From assembly GCA_017511605.1 (NCBI GenBank), contig JAFWJL010000011.1, positions 1-20,723 on the forward strand: DNA of 20,723 nucleotides, in the 5' to 3' direction. The notes beneath the pieces were generated by a model that was not told where the DNA came from, ran no database searches, and was given only the letters and a program-made list of their open reading frames with translations. Both the position numbers and the translations under genes were made by a program. The stretch's first letter is position 1, and every line of letters begins with the position of its first letter. The stretch is from Bacilli bacterium. GTDB taxonomy: Bacteria; Bacillota_I; Bacilli_A; RF39; UBA660. This document shows positions 15,322 through 20,723 of the stretch, piece after piece.

Positions 15322-15326
15322 CTCCC
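15322..15326 (-). promoter_or_regulatory. yabG Shine-Dalgarno with no spacer to the ATG
   Basis: GGGAG directly abuts the ATG at 15319-15321 (zero spacing). The ATT codon at 15313-15315 lies 6 bases away, which is optimal. The start codon of yabG is therefore uncertain. Confidence 0.5.
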
Positions 15327-15346
15327 ATAAATAATATGCATAAAAA
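15327..15346 (-). promoter_or_regulatory. Putative sporulation (sigma-E/sigma-K-type) promoter of yabG-veg
   Basis: Minus strand TTTTTATGCATATTATTTAT, identical to the element before yabP except one base. The CATATTATT core at 15330-15338 fits CATAnnnT. B. subtilis yabG is transcribed in the mother cell, in line with this. The element begins within the U-tract of the rsmA terminator. Confidence 0.5.
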
Positions 15347-15372
15347 AAGAAAATAGACTAATCTATTTTCTT
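15342..15372 (-). terminator. rsmA intrinsic terminator with stop codon in the stem
   Basis: Transcript AAGAAAATAGA, loop TTAG, TCTATTTTCTT and further U: an 11-bp perfect stem. The left arm encodes Arg-Lys-stop (UAG). Confidence 0.88.
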
Positions 15373-16163
15373 AATGCATTACTTATTTTAACAAATATTT
15401 CTACACTTAAATTTTCTGCACGTACTGTCAAATCATAATCATATTCTTTTAATACTTCTTCCACTTTCTTCAAATCGTAATTTTTTAGATTATTCTTCAA
15501 AGTTTTTCTTTTAAATTGAAAACTATCTCTCAATATTCTTTCAAAGAATTTAAAATCATTTAATTCCAATTTATCTTTTTTCTCACTAAAAGACACTATT
15601 AAACTATCAACATTAGGTTCAGGAACAAATTGTTTTCTAGAAACAAAGAACTCCTTCTTAACATCATAAAAATAATTTAAAAGTACTGTAATAGAACCAT
15701 ATTCTCTATTTCCTGGTAAAGTAGTAAATCTATCACCTACTTCTTTTTGAACCATTATAACTATTTTATTAAAATCAAGGCCAGATTCTATTATCTTTAA
15801 TAGTATTGGTGTAGTAATATAATATGGAACATTACTAACAAAGTATAACTTATTGTATTCATAATTAGCCACATCATTTACTAAATCAGAAGTTAAAAAA
15901 TCTTGAAACAATACATCTACATTGTCAAAGCCTTCTAATCTTTTAAATAATTCATCTTCCAAATCAGTATCAATCTCGTAAGCCAATACATTCTTAGCTC
16001 TACTAGCTAGTTCCCTAGTCATTACTCCTCCACCAGGTCCAACCTCTATAACTAAAGAATTAGAATCAATGCCACTTACATCTACTATTCTTTTAACAAT
16101 ATTAATATCTTTTAAAAAATTTTGTCCAAATTTTTTCTTAAATTTAACATCATATTTTTCCAT
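15363..16163 (-). CDS. rsmA: 16S rRNA dimethyladenosine transferase RsmA (KsgA)
   Basis: 266 aa. Dimethylates the two adjacent adenosines near the 3' end of 16S rRNA. Seen: KKKFGQNFLKDINIVKRI (N-terminal family block), SAM motif I VIEVGPGGGVMTREL (38-52), acidic residue in AYEIDTDL, the catalytic NVPYYITTPIL segment (motif IV), and the helical C-terminal domain with FQFKRKTLKNNLK. The ATG at 16163 follows TTGGTGAT. In B. subtilis the order is tatD-yabE-rnmV-ksgA-yabG-veg; here yabE and rnmV are replaced by a SipW cassette, while ksgA-yabG-veg is kept. Confidence 0.96.
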   Translation of the reverse strand: MEKYDVKFKKKFGQNFLKDINIVKRIVDVSGIDSNSLVIEVGPGGGVMTRELASRAKNVLAYEIDTDLEDELFKRLEGFDNVDVLFQDFLTSDLVNDVANYEYNKLYFVSNVPYYITTPILLKIIESGLDFNKIVIMVQKEVGDRFTTLPGNREYGSITVLLNYFYDVKKEFFVSRKQFVPEPNVDSLIVSFSEKKDKLELNDFKFFERILRDSFQFKRKTLKNNLKNYDLKKVEEVLKEYDYDLTVRAENLSVEIFVKISNALRK

Positions 16164-16182
16164 AATATCACCAACAACCCAT

Positions 16183-16188
16183 ATTATA
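16183..16188 (-). promoter_or_regulatory. Probable -10 of rsmA
   Basis: TATAAT on the minus strand, 19 bases before the rsmA start and just after the sipW terminator. No clear -35. Confidence 0.4.
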
Positions 16189-16198
16189 ATTTAATCAT

Positions 16199-16239
16199 AA
16201 AAAAAAAGAAAGAATTAGTATGAAAATTTTTTCTTTTTT
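16199..16239 (-). terminator. sipW intrinsic terminator overlapping the stop codon
   Basis: Transcript: 15-base A-rich arm (AAAAAAGAAAAAATT), loop TTCATACT, 15-base arm AATTCTTTCTTTTTT, with one C-A type mismatch in the stem, then U. The UAA stop straddles the loop and right arm. Confidence 0.65.
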
Positions 16240-16808
16240 GTTATCATCATAAATATCTTCATCACATCATATAAAACAAATACAATTGCTGGTATTAATA
16301 AACAATATAAATAATTAGCCGGATGTGACAAAAAATCTTGTACTTTTCCTACATATGGAACCTTAAATAAAACTTTACCATATATCGCATCAGTCTTTAC
16401 ACTAACTGGATCAATCACTTTATTATTATCACCTTTCGTAGTATATACACTTGTTTTATCGCTTATACTATGTTTTTCTACAATTCTGTGTGTAACAGCT
16501 AATCCCTCATAATTAGAATCCTTTGATTTAAAAGTAATTATATCCCCTACTTTATACTTATCATTATCAACTCTCTTAACAACTATAGCATCATCAATCT
16601 TAATTGTAGGAACCATACTAGGAGTTACTATTACATAAGTACTAAATAATGGACTATCTCCCTTTACCAACATATCCCCTAAATAAATTAATACAATTAA
16701 TCCAAAACCTAATAATAAACATAAAAATGCTATTAAAAAGGCGCGAAGGACAAAATGAGATACATATAAAGTTTTATCTAAAAACGTTTCTTTTTTCTTT
16801 CTAGCCAT
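16215..16808 (-). CDS. sipW: Signal peptidase I, SipW type
   Basis: 197 aa. Membrane segment at about 20-45, then the catalytic region TPSMVPTI with nucleophile Ser64, DAIVVKRV, VGDIITFK, and AVTHRIVE with His107 where ordinary bacterial signal peptidases have Lys. A Ser/His pair marks the SipW/archaeal-eukaryotic type. A GDNN motif and a second membrane segment (about 165-188) follow, ending in a Lys-rich tail. In B. subtilis SipW releases TasA and TapA, the matrix fibre proteins. Here it follows two anchored beta-rich proteins, which are its likely substrates (inference). The ATG at 16808 follows AGGAGG. It has its own -10 and a terminator upstream, so it may be transcribed separately. Confidence 0.9.
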   Translation of the reverse strand: MARKKKETFLDKTLYVSHFVLRAFLIAFLCLLLGFGLIVLIYLGDMLVKGDSPLFSTYVIVTPSMVPTIKIDDAIVVKRVDNDKYKVGDIITFKSKDSNYEGLAVTHRIVEKHSISDKTSVYTTKGDNNKVIDPVSVKTDAIYGKVLFKVPYVGKVQDFLSHPANYLYCLLIPAIVFVLYDVMKIFMMITKKKKFSY

Positions 16809-16831
16809 CTTAGTCCTCCTATTCTATAATT

Positions 16832-16837
16832 ATTATA
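16832..16837 (-). promoter_or_regulatory. Probable -10 of sipW
   Basis: TATAAT on the minus strand 24 bases before the start, in the gap after the preceding terminator. The -35 is not recognisable. Confidence 0.4.
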
Positions 16838-16872
16838 ATACGTAAAAATTTAAAAAATCTATATTTTTCAAT

Positions 16873-16899
16873 AAAAAAAGAAGTGGTTTACACTTCTTT
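16873..16899 (-). terminator. Terminator after the second SipW-linked protein
   Basis: Transcript AAAGAAGTG, loop TAAAC, CACTTCTTT then U: 9-bp perfect stem, with the UAA stop overlapping the left arm. Confidence 0.88.
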
Positions 16900-17491
16900 A
16901 TTTTGCTACACCATTTACTTCTACTTCAACTACATAATTTCCATTATTTAAAACTGATTTATCAGATAACCACATTCTCAATCTATAATTATCTGTATTA
17001 GAATTAGTCTTTTTTACACTTATTAAAGGCATAGACCCTTTTTTACTACCAAATTCATTATCTTTCTTCAAAGGTTTAAATTCTTGAGGTCCAAATACTT
17101 TTGTATATGTACCTTCTTTTTCTTTTTCTAAATAAATTTTAATATCTTCGTCTGGTATATTTGAATTAACTACATCTTTAACTACAGATATTTCATATTC
17201 TACATTTGATGCATTATCTAATAATACTTCTACTGAGAAATCAAAATATTCTCCATCATCTAAACTTAGAATACCATCTTCATCTTTTACCTTTTCAGCA
17301 TTTCTTATTTGTAATCCACTTATATTAGTAGAATAATTTAATATTATATCAGCACCATTTTCTTCTTCTTCAACTATTTCAGGTCCTTTTAATGAAAATA
17401 TTATAAATCCAACTACAATAAGACCGATAAGCAATAAACTAACTGATGTCATTAATATAATAAATGCTTTACTTGAATTCTTTGAATCCAT
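16898..17491 (-). CDS. Single-pass secreted/anchored beta-rich protein, candidate SipW substrate (second copy)
   Basis: 197 aa; not assigned to a named family. An N-terminal hydrophobic segment (about 9-33) follows a short polar start with one Lys, then an acidic linker (EIVEEEENGAD) and an ectodomain rich in alternating polar/hydrophobic stretches, probably a beta-sandwich. It aligns end to end with the upstream neighbour: VEYEISVVK, DIKIYLEKE, EFGSKKG, NYRLRMWLSD, VVEVEVNG. The shared R-x-W-[LV]-S-D motif near the C-terminus is the best landmark. It lies 10 bases after the neighbour and before SipW, so a TasA/camelysin-like surface protein is plausible, but I see no motif that proves it. 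No cysteine is present. Confidence 0.75.
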   Translation of the reverse strand: MDSKNSSKAFIILMTSVSLLLIGLIVVGFIIFSLKGPEIVEEEENGADIILNYSTNISGLQIRNAEKVKDEDGILSLDDGEYFDFSVEVLLDNASNVEYEISVVKDVVNSNIPDEDIKIYLEKEKEGTYTKVFGPQEFKPLKKDNEFGSKKGSMPLISVKKTNSNTDNYRLRMWLSDKSVLNNGNYVVEVEVNGVAK

Positions 17492-17501
17492 CCTATCACT
17501 C

Positions 17502-18086
17502 CTATTTTAATCTTGCTTCTATATCAAATCCAAAGCGTTCGCTTTCGCTAGAAATCATATAAGTATCTGACACCCAACTTCTTAATATAAATGTTTTACT
17601 TTCTCCAGAAGAAAGTGTTCCGTTATATAATAACTTACTACCAGGTTTATCATTTAATGCAAATAAATCATAATATGATATCATTTGTTTTTTATCAAAA
17701 TTCTTTAAAGGATTATTAGAATCATCCGTTAAATATAATTTAATATAATTTGATCTTATATCCTTATTCTTATTATGAGTCTTAGTTAAATAAATTTCAT
17801 AGTTTATCTTACCTTCATTTTTATTAGATAAAATGAACTCTTTATATTCAGCTATACCCTTTTCTACACCAGTACCCTTATAACTCTTACCTATTTCATC
17901 AGATATAGGTAATTTATTACTAAGTTCAACAGTATTCCCATTTATATATTTTATATCTAATTTATAATTACGTTTCTTATATCCATCAAGAGTAATAAAT
18001 ATTGCAATAACTAAAAAAAGCGCAAGTAAAGATAGAAATACTATTGAAATAGTCTTTAAAATATGTATATTATTTAATTTTTCCAT
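17502..18086 (-). CDS. Single-pass secreted/anchored beta-rich protein, candidate SipW substrate (first copy)
   Basis: 194 aa; family not recognised. Membrane segment at about 10-31 (SIVFLSLLALFLVIAIFITL), then a basic junction (DGYKKRNYK) and an extracytoplasmic domain. It is a probable paralogue of the next gene: shared blocks are INYEIYLTK, YIKLYLTDD, KPGSKLLYNG, FILRSWVSD and FGFDIEARL. No cysteine and no sortase motif. The ATG at 18086 is 7 bases after GGTGA; an out-of-frame ATGTAG lies in between. The unit is p194-p197 with sipW behind a terminator. B. subtilis has yabE (resuscitation-promoting-like) in this place, but I see no sequence likeness to it. Confidence 0.72.
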   Translation of the reverse strand: MEKLNNIHILKTISIVFLSLLALFLVIAIFITLDGYKKRNYKLDIKYINGNTVELSNKLPISDEIGKSYKGTGVEKGIAEYKEFILSNKNEGKINYEIYLTKTHNKNKDIRSNYIKLYLTDDSNNPLKNFDKKQMISYYDLFALNDKPGSKLLYNGTLSSGESKTFILRSWVSDTYMISSESERFGFDIEARLK

Positions 18087-18107
18087 CTACATTTCACCAA
18101 CCCTTTT

Positions 18108-18113
18108 ATTATA
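18108..18113 (-). promoter_or_regulatory. Possible -10 of the two-gene secreted-protein unit
   Basis: TATAAT inside TATATAATAA, 22 bases upstream of the start at 18086. There is no good -35 and no terminator after tatD, so readthrough from tatD is also possible. Confidence 0.35.
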
Positions 18114-18131
18114 TATAAGATATCATAATTT

Positions 18132-18884
18132 TTATTTCAAGTCAAACAAACTAATAGCATTTCTACTAGTGATTTTAGAGACATCTTCTTCACTACAATT
18201 AAGTATTTCAGATATTCTTTTAGCTATATATGGAATATACTTAGAAGAATTCTTTTTACCTCTAAAAGGTTCAGGAGTTAAATATGGAGAATCTGTTTCT
18301 AAAATAATATTTTCAAGTCCAACAGACTCTACAACCTTATATAAATTACTATTCTTAAAAGTCACTACTCCACCTATTCCTAATTTATATCCCATAGAAA
18401 TATATATCTTAGCAGTCTCTAAACTACCACTAAAACAATGCATATCTCCAATTACTTCATATTCTTTTAATACATTAATAGTATCTGCAGTAGCATCTCT
18501 ACTATGTATTACTACAGGCAATTTATACTTAGAGGCTAACTCCATTTGTTTCCTAAATAAATTAATTTGCTTATCTTTATTATCACTACCGTAATGATAA
18601 TCTAATCCTATTTCACCAATACCAACTACTTTTTTATTTTGAATTTGTTCTTCTAATAAAGAAAGATCTTCACTAGTAGTAATATCTGCTTCACTAGGAT
18701 GATAACCAATAGTAGCATATATATCAGGATATTTATCTATTATTTCAAGACTCTCTTTAATAGTATCTCTACTATATCCAGATATTATTATCTTATCTAT
18801 ACCAGCTTCCCTATTTTCTTTAACAACTAAATCTATATCATCATAATCTTCTAAAGATAAATGACAATGAGTATCTATATACAT
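18132..18884 (-). CDS. tatD: TatD-family metal-dependent deoxyribonuclease
   Basis: 250 aa TIM-barrel hydrolase (YabD/TatD/YcfH group). Metal ligands are visible in order: DTHCHL (4-9), GEIGLDYH with the bridging Glu (about 91-98), VVIHSRDA, GDMHCFSGS, and LETDSPYLTPEP. Members have 3'-5' exonuclease or tRNA-processing-related activity; the physiological role in this lineage is unknown. The start is taken at the ATG at 18884, where MYIDTHCHL matches the family N-terminus and GGTG lies 6 bases upstream. Longer in-frame starts would run through the metG terminator and the promoter. metG-tatD adjacency is as in Bacillus. Confidence 0.92.
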   Translation of the reverse strand: MYIDTHCHLSLEDYDDIDLVVKENREAGIDKIIISGYSRDTIKESLEIIDKYPDIYATIGYHPSEADITTSEDLSLLEEQIQNKKVVGIGEIGLDYHYGSDNKDKQINLFRKQMELASKYKLPVVIHSRDATADTINVLKEYEVIGDMHCFSGSLETAKIYISMGYKLGIGGVVTFKNSNLYKVVESVGLENIILETDSPYLTPEPFRGKKNSSKYIPYIAKRISEILNCSEEDVSKITSRNAISLFDLK

Positions 18885-18900
18885 ATTCTTCACCATCCTA

Positions 18901-18909
18901 ATTATAACA
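18901..18909 (-). promoter_or_regulatory. Extended -10 promoter of tatD
   Basis: TGTTATAAT on the minus strand, sharing bases with the end of the metG terminator U-tract. The predicted start near 18894 leaves about a 10-base leader with only GGTG of the Shine-Dalgarno. Confidence 0.55.
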
Positions 18910-18936
18910 AAAAAAGAAGAATTAATCTTCTTTTTT
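18909..18936 (-). terminator. metG intrinsic terminator with stop codon in the loop
   Basis: Transcript AAAAAAGAAGA, loop TTAAT, TCTTCTTTTTT and U. The UAA stop lies in the loop. The left arm encodes Lys-Lys-Glu-Asp, as in lysS. Confidence 0.88.
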
Positions 18937-20466
18937 AACATCTATTCTCATAAATAATGGAGATGGAGTAGTTAATTCATAAGAATTAGATTCATTATAT
19001 CCAAAGTCTCTACAACTATTATTAATTTGTGCAAAAATCTTATCACTAGTATCAGTTAAGAATGGATTTAAGAATACTGCACATACTCTAATAGATTCTA
19101 ATAAGTTATAAATAACTGTTTCAAGTCTATCTTTTAAGTTTTCGTCTTTTGCTAAAACCCATGGAGTAGTTTCATCAATATATTTATTACTTGCACGAAG
19201 GACATTGAATATCTCAGTAATAGCATCACTTATTTGTAAGTTATCCATCTTAAGAGTAACTTTTTTCTCTAATCCATTAATAGTATCAATAAATTCTTTA
19301 TCTATTTCTTCACTAACACCTTTATTAGTAACTTTACCATTAAAGTATTTATTACCCATAGATATAGTTCTTTGAACTAAGTTACCTAGAATATTAGCCA
19401 AATCTCCATTAATTCTTTCAATTAATAAATCCCTTGTAAATACTCCATCACTAGCAAAAGGTATTTCGTGTAAGAAATAATATCTTACAGCGTCAACTCC
19501 AAATTCATTTACTAAGTCATCAGCATATATAACATTTCCTAATGATTTAGACATTTTTCCATCACTCATGATTAACCAAGGGTGACCAAATACTTGTTTA
19601 GGAAGTTCTACATCTAAACTCATTAAGAAACAAGGCCAATAAATAGTATGGAATCTAATAATATCCTTACCAATTAAATGTAAGTCTGCTGGCCATTTAT
19701 ATTTAAATTCATCATTTCCACCATCAATGTCATACCCAATATTAGTAATATAGTTAGTTAAAGCATCAAGCCATACATATACTACATGTTTTGGATCAAA
19801 ATCTACTGGTATTCCCCAACTAAATGAAGTACGTGATACACATAAATCTTGTAATCCTGGTTTAATAAAGTTATTAATCATTTCATTTTTTCTAGCTGCA
19901 GGTTGAATGAATTCAGGATGAGATTCAATATATTCCTCTAATTGTTTTTGATATTTGCTAAGTTTAAAGAAATATGCTTCTTCACTCTTTCTCTCAACTT
20001 CTCTTCCACAATCAGGACATACTATCTTACCATCTTCAGTCTTAACAACTTGTGAATCTGTCCAGAATGATTCATCTGGAGTACAATACCATCCTTCATA
20101 TTTACCTAGATAGATATCACCTTTATCATACATGTATTTAAAGATATGTTGTACTACTTCTTCATGACGTTTATCAGTAGTACGTACAAATCTATCATAA
20201 CTTGTATTCATAATATCCCAAATACGTTTAATTTCTCCTGCTACACCATCAACAAACTCTTGTGGACTAACTCCTGCGGCCTCAGCCTTTAATTGAATCT
20301 TTTCTCCATGTTCATCAGTACCAGTTTGAAAATAAACATCATATCCTTGTAATCTTTTAAATCTAGCAATTGCATCAGCTAAAACAATCTCATAAGTATT
20401 ACCTATATGAGGTTTACCTGAAGTATAAGCAATTGCTGTACTAATATAATACTTTTCTTTTTCCAT
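18922..20466 (-). CDS. metG: Methionyl-tRNA synthetase, short form without C-terminal tRNA-binding domain
   Basis: 514 aa class I synthetase. HIGH-type motif KPHIGN (18-23) and KMSKSLGN (304-311) are intact. The connective peptide has Cys128 and a CPDC pair (Cys150, Cys153) as the remains of a zinc knuckle. The tail after the anticodon-binding helices stops short: there is no EMAP/Trbp111-like domain as in the 664-residue Bacillus MetS, a form common in other bacteria. The ATG at 20466 follows GGAGGG. It is regulated by the T-box leader just upstream, whose specifier reads AUG. It initiates the whole collinear block. Confidence 0.97.
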   Translation of the reverse strand: MEKEKYYISTAIAYTSGKPHIGNTYEIVLADAIARFKRLQGYDVYFQTGTDEHGEKIQLKAEAAGVSPQEFVDGVAGEIKRIWDIMNTSYDRFVRTTDKRHEEVVQHIFKYMYDKGDIYLGKYEGWYCTPDESFWTDSQVVKTEDGKIVCPDCGREVERKSEEAYFFKLSKYQKQLEEYIESHPEFIQPAARKNEMINNFIKPGLQDLCVSRTSFSWGIPVDFDPKHVVYVWLDALTNYITNIGYDIDGGNDEFKYKWPADLHLIGKDIIRFHTIYWPCFLMSLDVELPKQVFGHPWLIMSDGKMSKSLGNVIYADDLVNEFGVDAVRYYFLHEIPFASDGVFTRDLLIERINGDLANILGNLVQRTISMGNKYFNGKVTNKGVSEEIDKEFIDTINGLEKKVTLKMDNLQISDAITEIFNVLRASNKYIDETTPWVLAKDENLKDRLETVIYNLLESIRVCAVFLNPFLTDTSDKIFAQINNSCRDFGYNESNSYELTTPSPLFMRIDVKKED

Positions 20467-20478
20467 CTTTATCCCTCC

Positions 20479-20703
20479 AAAAAAAAGATACTATAAACAT
20501 AGAGACGAATTATCGCGGTACCACTCTACTTTATAATATCTGATATTATACACTTAAATAGTTAACGCCTATCTACGTTTATATCTACATATCGATATAA
20601 CAGTTCAGAAGCCATACTGTTTTATTCCATTTATGCTTATTCCCACCAACAAAGCTCTCTTTAATAAACTTATGAATAAAACGCTCTTCATCAAAACATT
20701 TAT
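20479..20703 (-). promoter_or_regulatory. T-box riboswitch with AUG (Met) specifier upstream of metG
   Basis: Canonical T-box AGAGTGGTACCGCG at 20514-20527. Stem I: lower helix GAAG (20686-20689) with CTTC (20608-20611); middle helix GTTTTATTC (20674-20682) with GAATAAAAC (20619-20627); apical GCTT/AAGC with GGTGGGAA in the loop. The internal loop between lower and middle helices carries AGTATGG, with AUG at 20613-20615 as specifier. A stem II-type hairpin (TTATATC/GATATAA) follows. Stem III is a near-perfect hairpin at 20532-20550. The antiterminator pairs TAGAG with CTCTA (20524-20528 with 20500-20504) and GCG with CGT. The U-tract is at about 20479-20486. Uncharged tRNA-Met would promote readthrough. 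Confidence 0.95.
20487..20540 (-). terminator. Predicted T-box terminator pairing with the stem III 3' arm
   Basis: The arm next to the U-tract, TTTATAGTATC (20487-20497), is complementary to GATATTATAAA (20530-20540), 11 pairs with one G·U. This encloses the antiterminator. A small local hairpin CTAT-GTTT-ATAG is the only alternative. Confidence 0.55.
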
Positions 20704-20709
20704 GCACGT

Positions 20710-20718
20710 ATTATAACA
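20710..20718 (-). promoter_or_regulatory. Extended -10 promoter of the metG T-box leader
   Basis: TGTTATAAT on the minus strand, placing the transcript start near 20703, at the beginning of the T-box structure. The -35 would lie beyond the right edge of the window. Confidence 0.6.
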
Positions 20719-20723
20719 CAATA

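Noticed and set aside
9579..16881. Near-identical 20-base plus-strand stretch TATTTTTCAATAAAAAA after the ftsH and p197 terminators (9579-9595 and 16862-16879)
   Set aside because: Two AT-rich copies at terminator-promoter junctions; likely convergent composition, not enough to call a repeat family.
18169..18594. Plus-strand ORF opposite tatD
   Set aside because: Antisense to a well-conserved gene, low-complexity composition, no promoter or Shine-Dalgarno.
18885..18941. Longer TatD start reading through the metG terminator
   Set aside because: The extra residues would be encoded by the terminator stem and the -10; the family begins at M-x-I-D-T-H-C-H.
1..20723. CRISPR arrays, insertion sequences, tRNA or rRNA genes, attachment sites
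   Set aside because: I looked for spaced direct repeats, transposase ORFs, terminal inverted repeats and tRNA-like ends and saw none; no gap exceeds about 260 bases.

Overview
The window is a very AT-rich, gene-dense stretch in which every gene I can support lies on the minus strand, so transcription runs from high to low coordinates. Gene content and order match the origin-proximal region of Bacillus-type Firmicutes: metG, tatD, rsmA, yabG, veg, spoVG, yabP, yabQ, divIC, tilS, ftsH, dusB, lysS, clpC, cysS, mrnC, rlmB. Many genes found in between in Bacillus subtilis are absent here. The code is standard: tryptophans are UGG and yabG ends in UGA. The picture fits a reduced-genome, low-GC member of the Bacilli, for example an Erysipelotrichales-, RF39- or Mollicutes-related gut lineage. 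It keeps sporulation genes. The lineage is inference.

Layout in transcription order. (1) 20723-18900: a methionine T-box leader and metG. (2) 18884-16199: tatD, then a pair of similar single-pass secreted or anchored proteins and a SipW-type signal peptidase, sitting where B. subtilis has yabE and rnmV. (3) 16163-13335: rsmA, then yabG-veg, spoVG and yabP-yabQ, a compact sporulation block. (4) 13251-9590: divIC, then tilS-ftsH. (5) 9539-8690: mscL and a small unrecognised helix-turn-helix-like protein, each with a good promoter. (6) 8628-5543: dusB, an RDD membrane protein and lysS as one operon. (7) 5480-3881: a YfcC/DcuC-like permease with a histone-H1-like Lys/Ala repeat loop. (8) 3808-1: a ClpC whose second ATPase domain is degenerate, then cysS, mrnC and the start of rlmB.

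Regulation is readable because the intergenic gaps are short. Most transcription units end in an intrinsic terminator whose stem starts inside the coding sequence, often with the stop codon in the stem or loop. The U-tract then runs almost directly into the next promoter, often an extended -10 (TGnTATAAT). yabG and yabP instead share an 18-20 base element containing CATATTATT, resembling the -10 of sporulation sigma factors. Translation starts use GGTGAT-type or GGAGG-type Shine-Dalgarno sites, which revise several starts.

The points most worth a second look are the ClpC with a dead-looking D2 that keeps an IGF tripeptide, the T-box whose terminator arm pairs with stem III and encloses the antiterminator, the SipW cassette, the H1-like loop in a transporter, the Rho_N/SAP-like tail on FtsH, and the shared sporulation-type promoter element.
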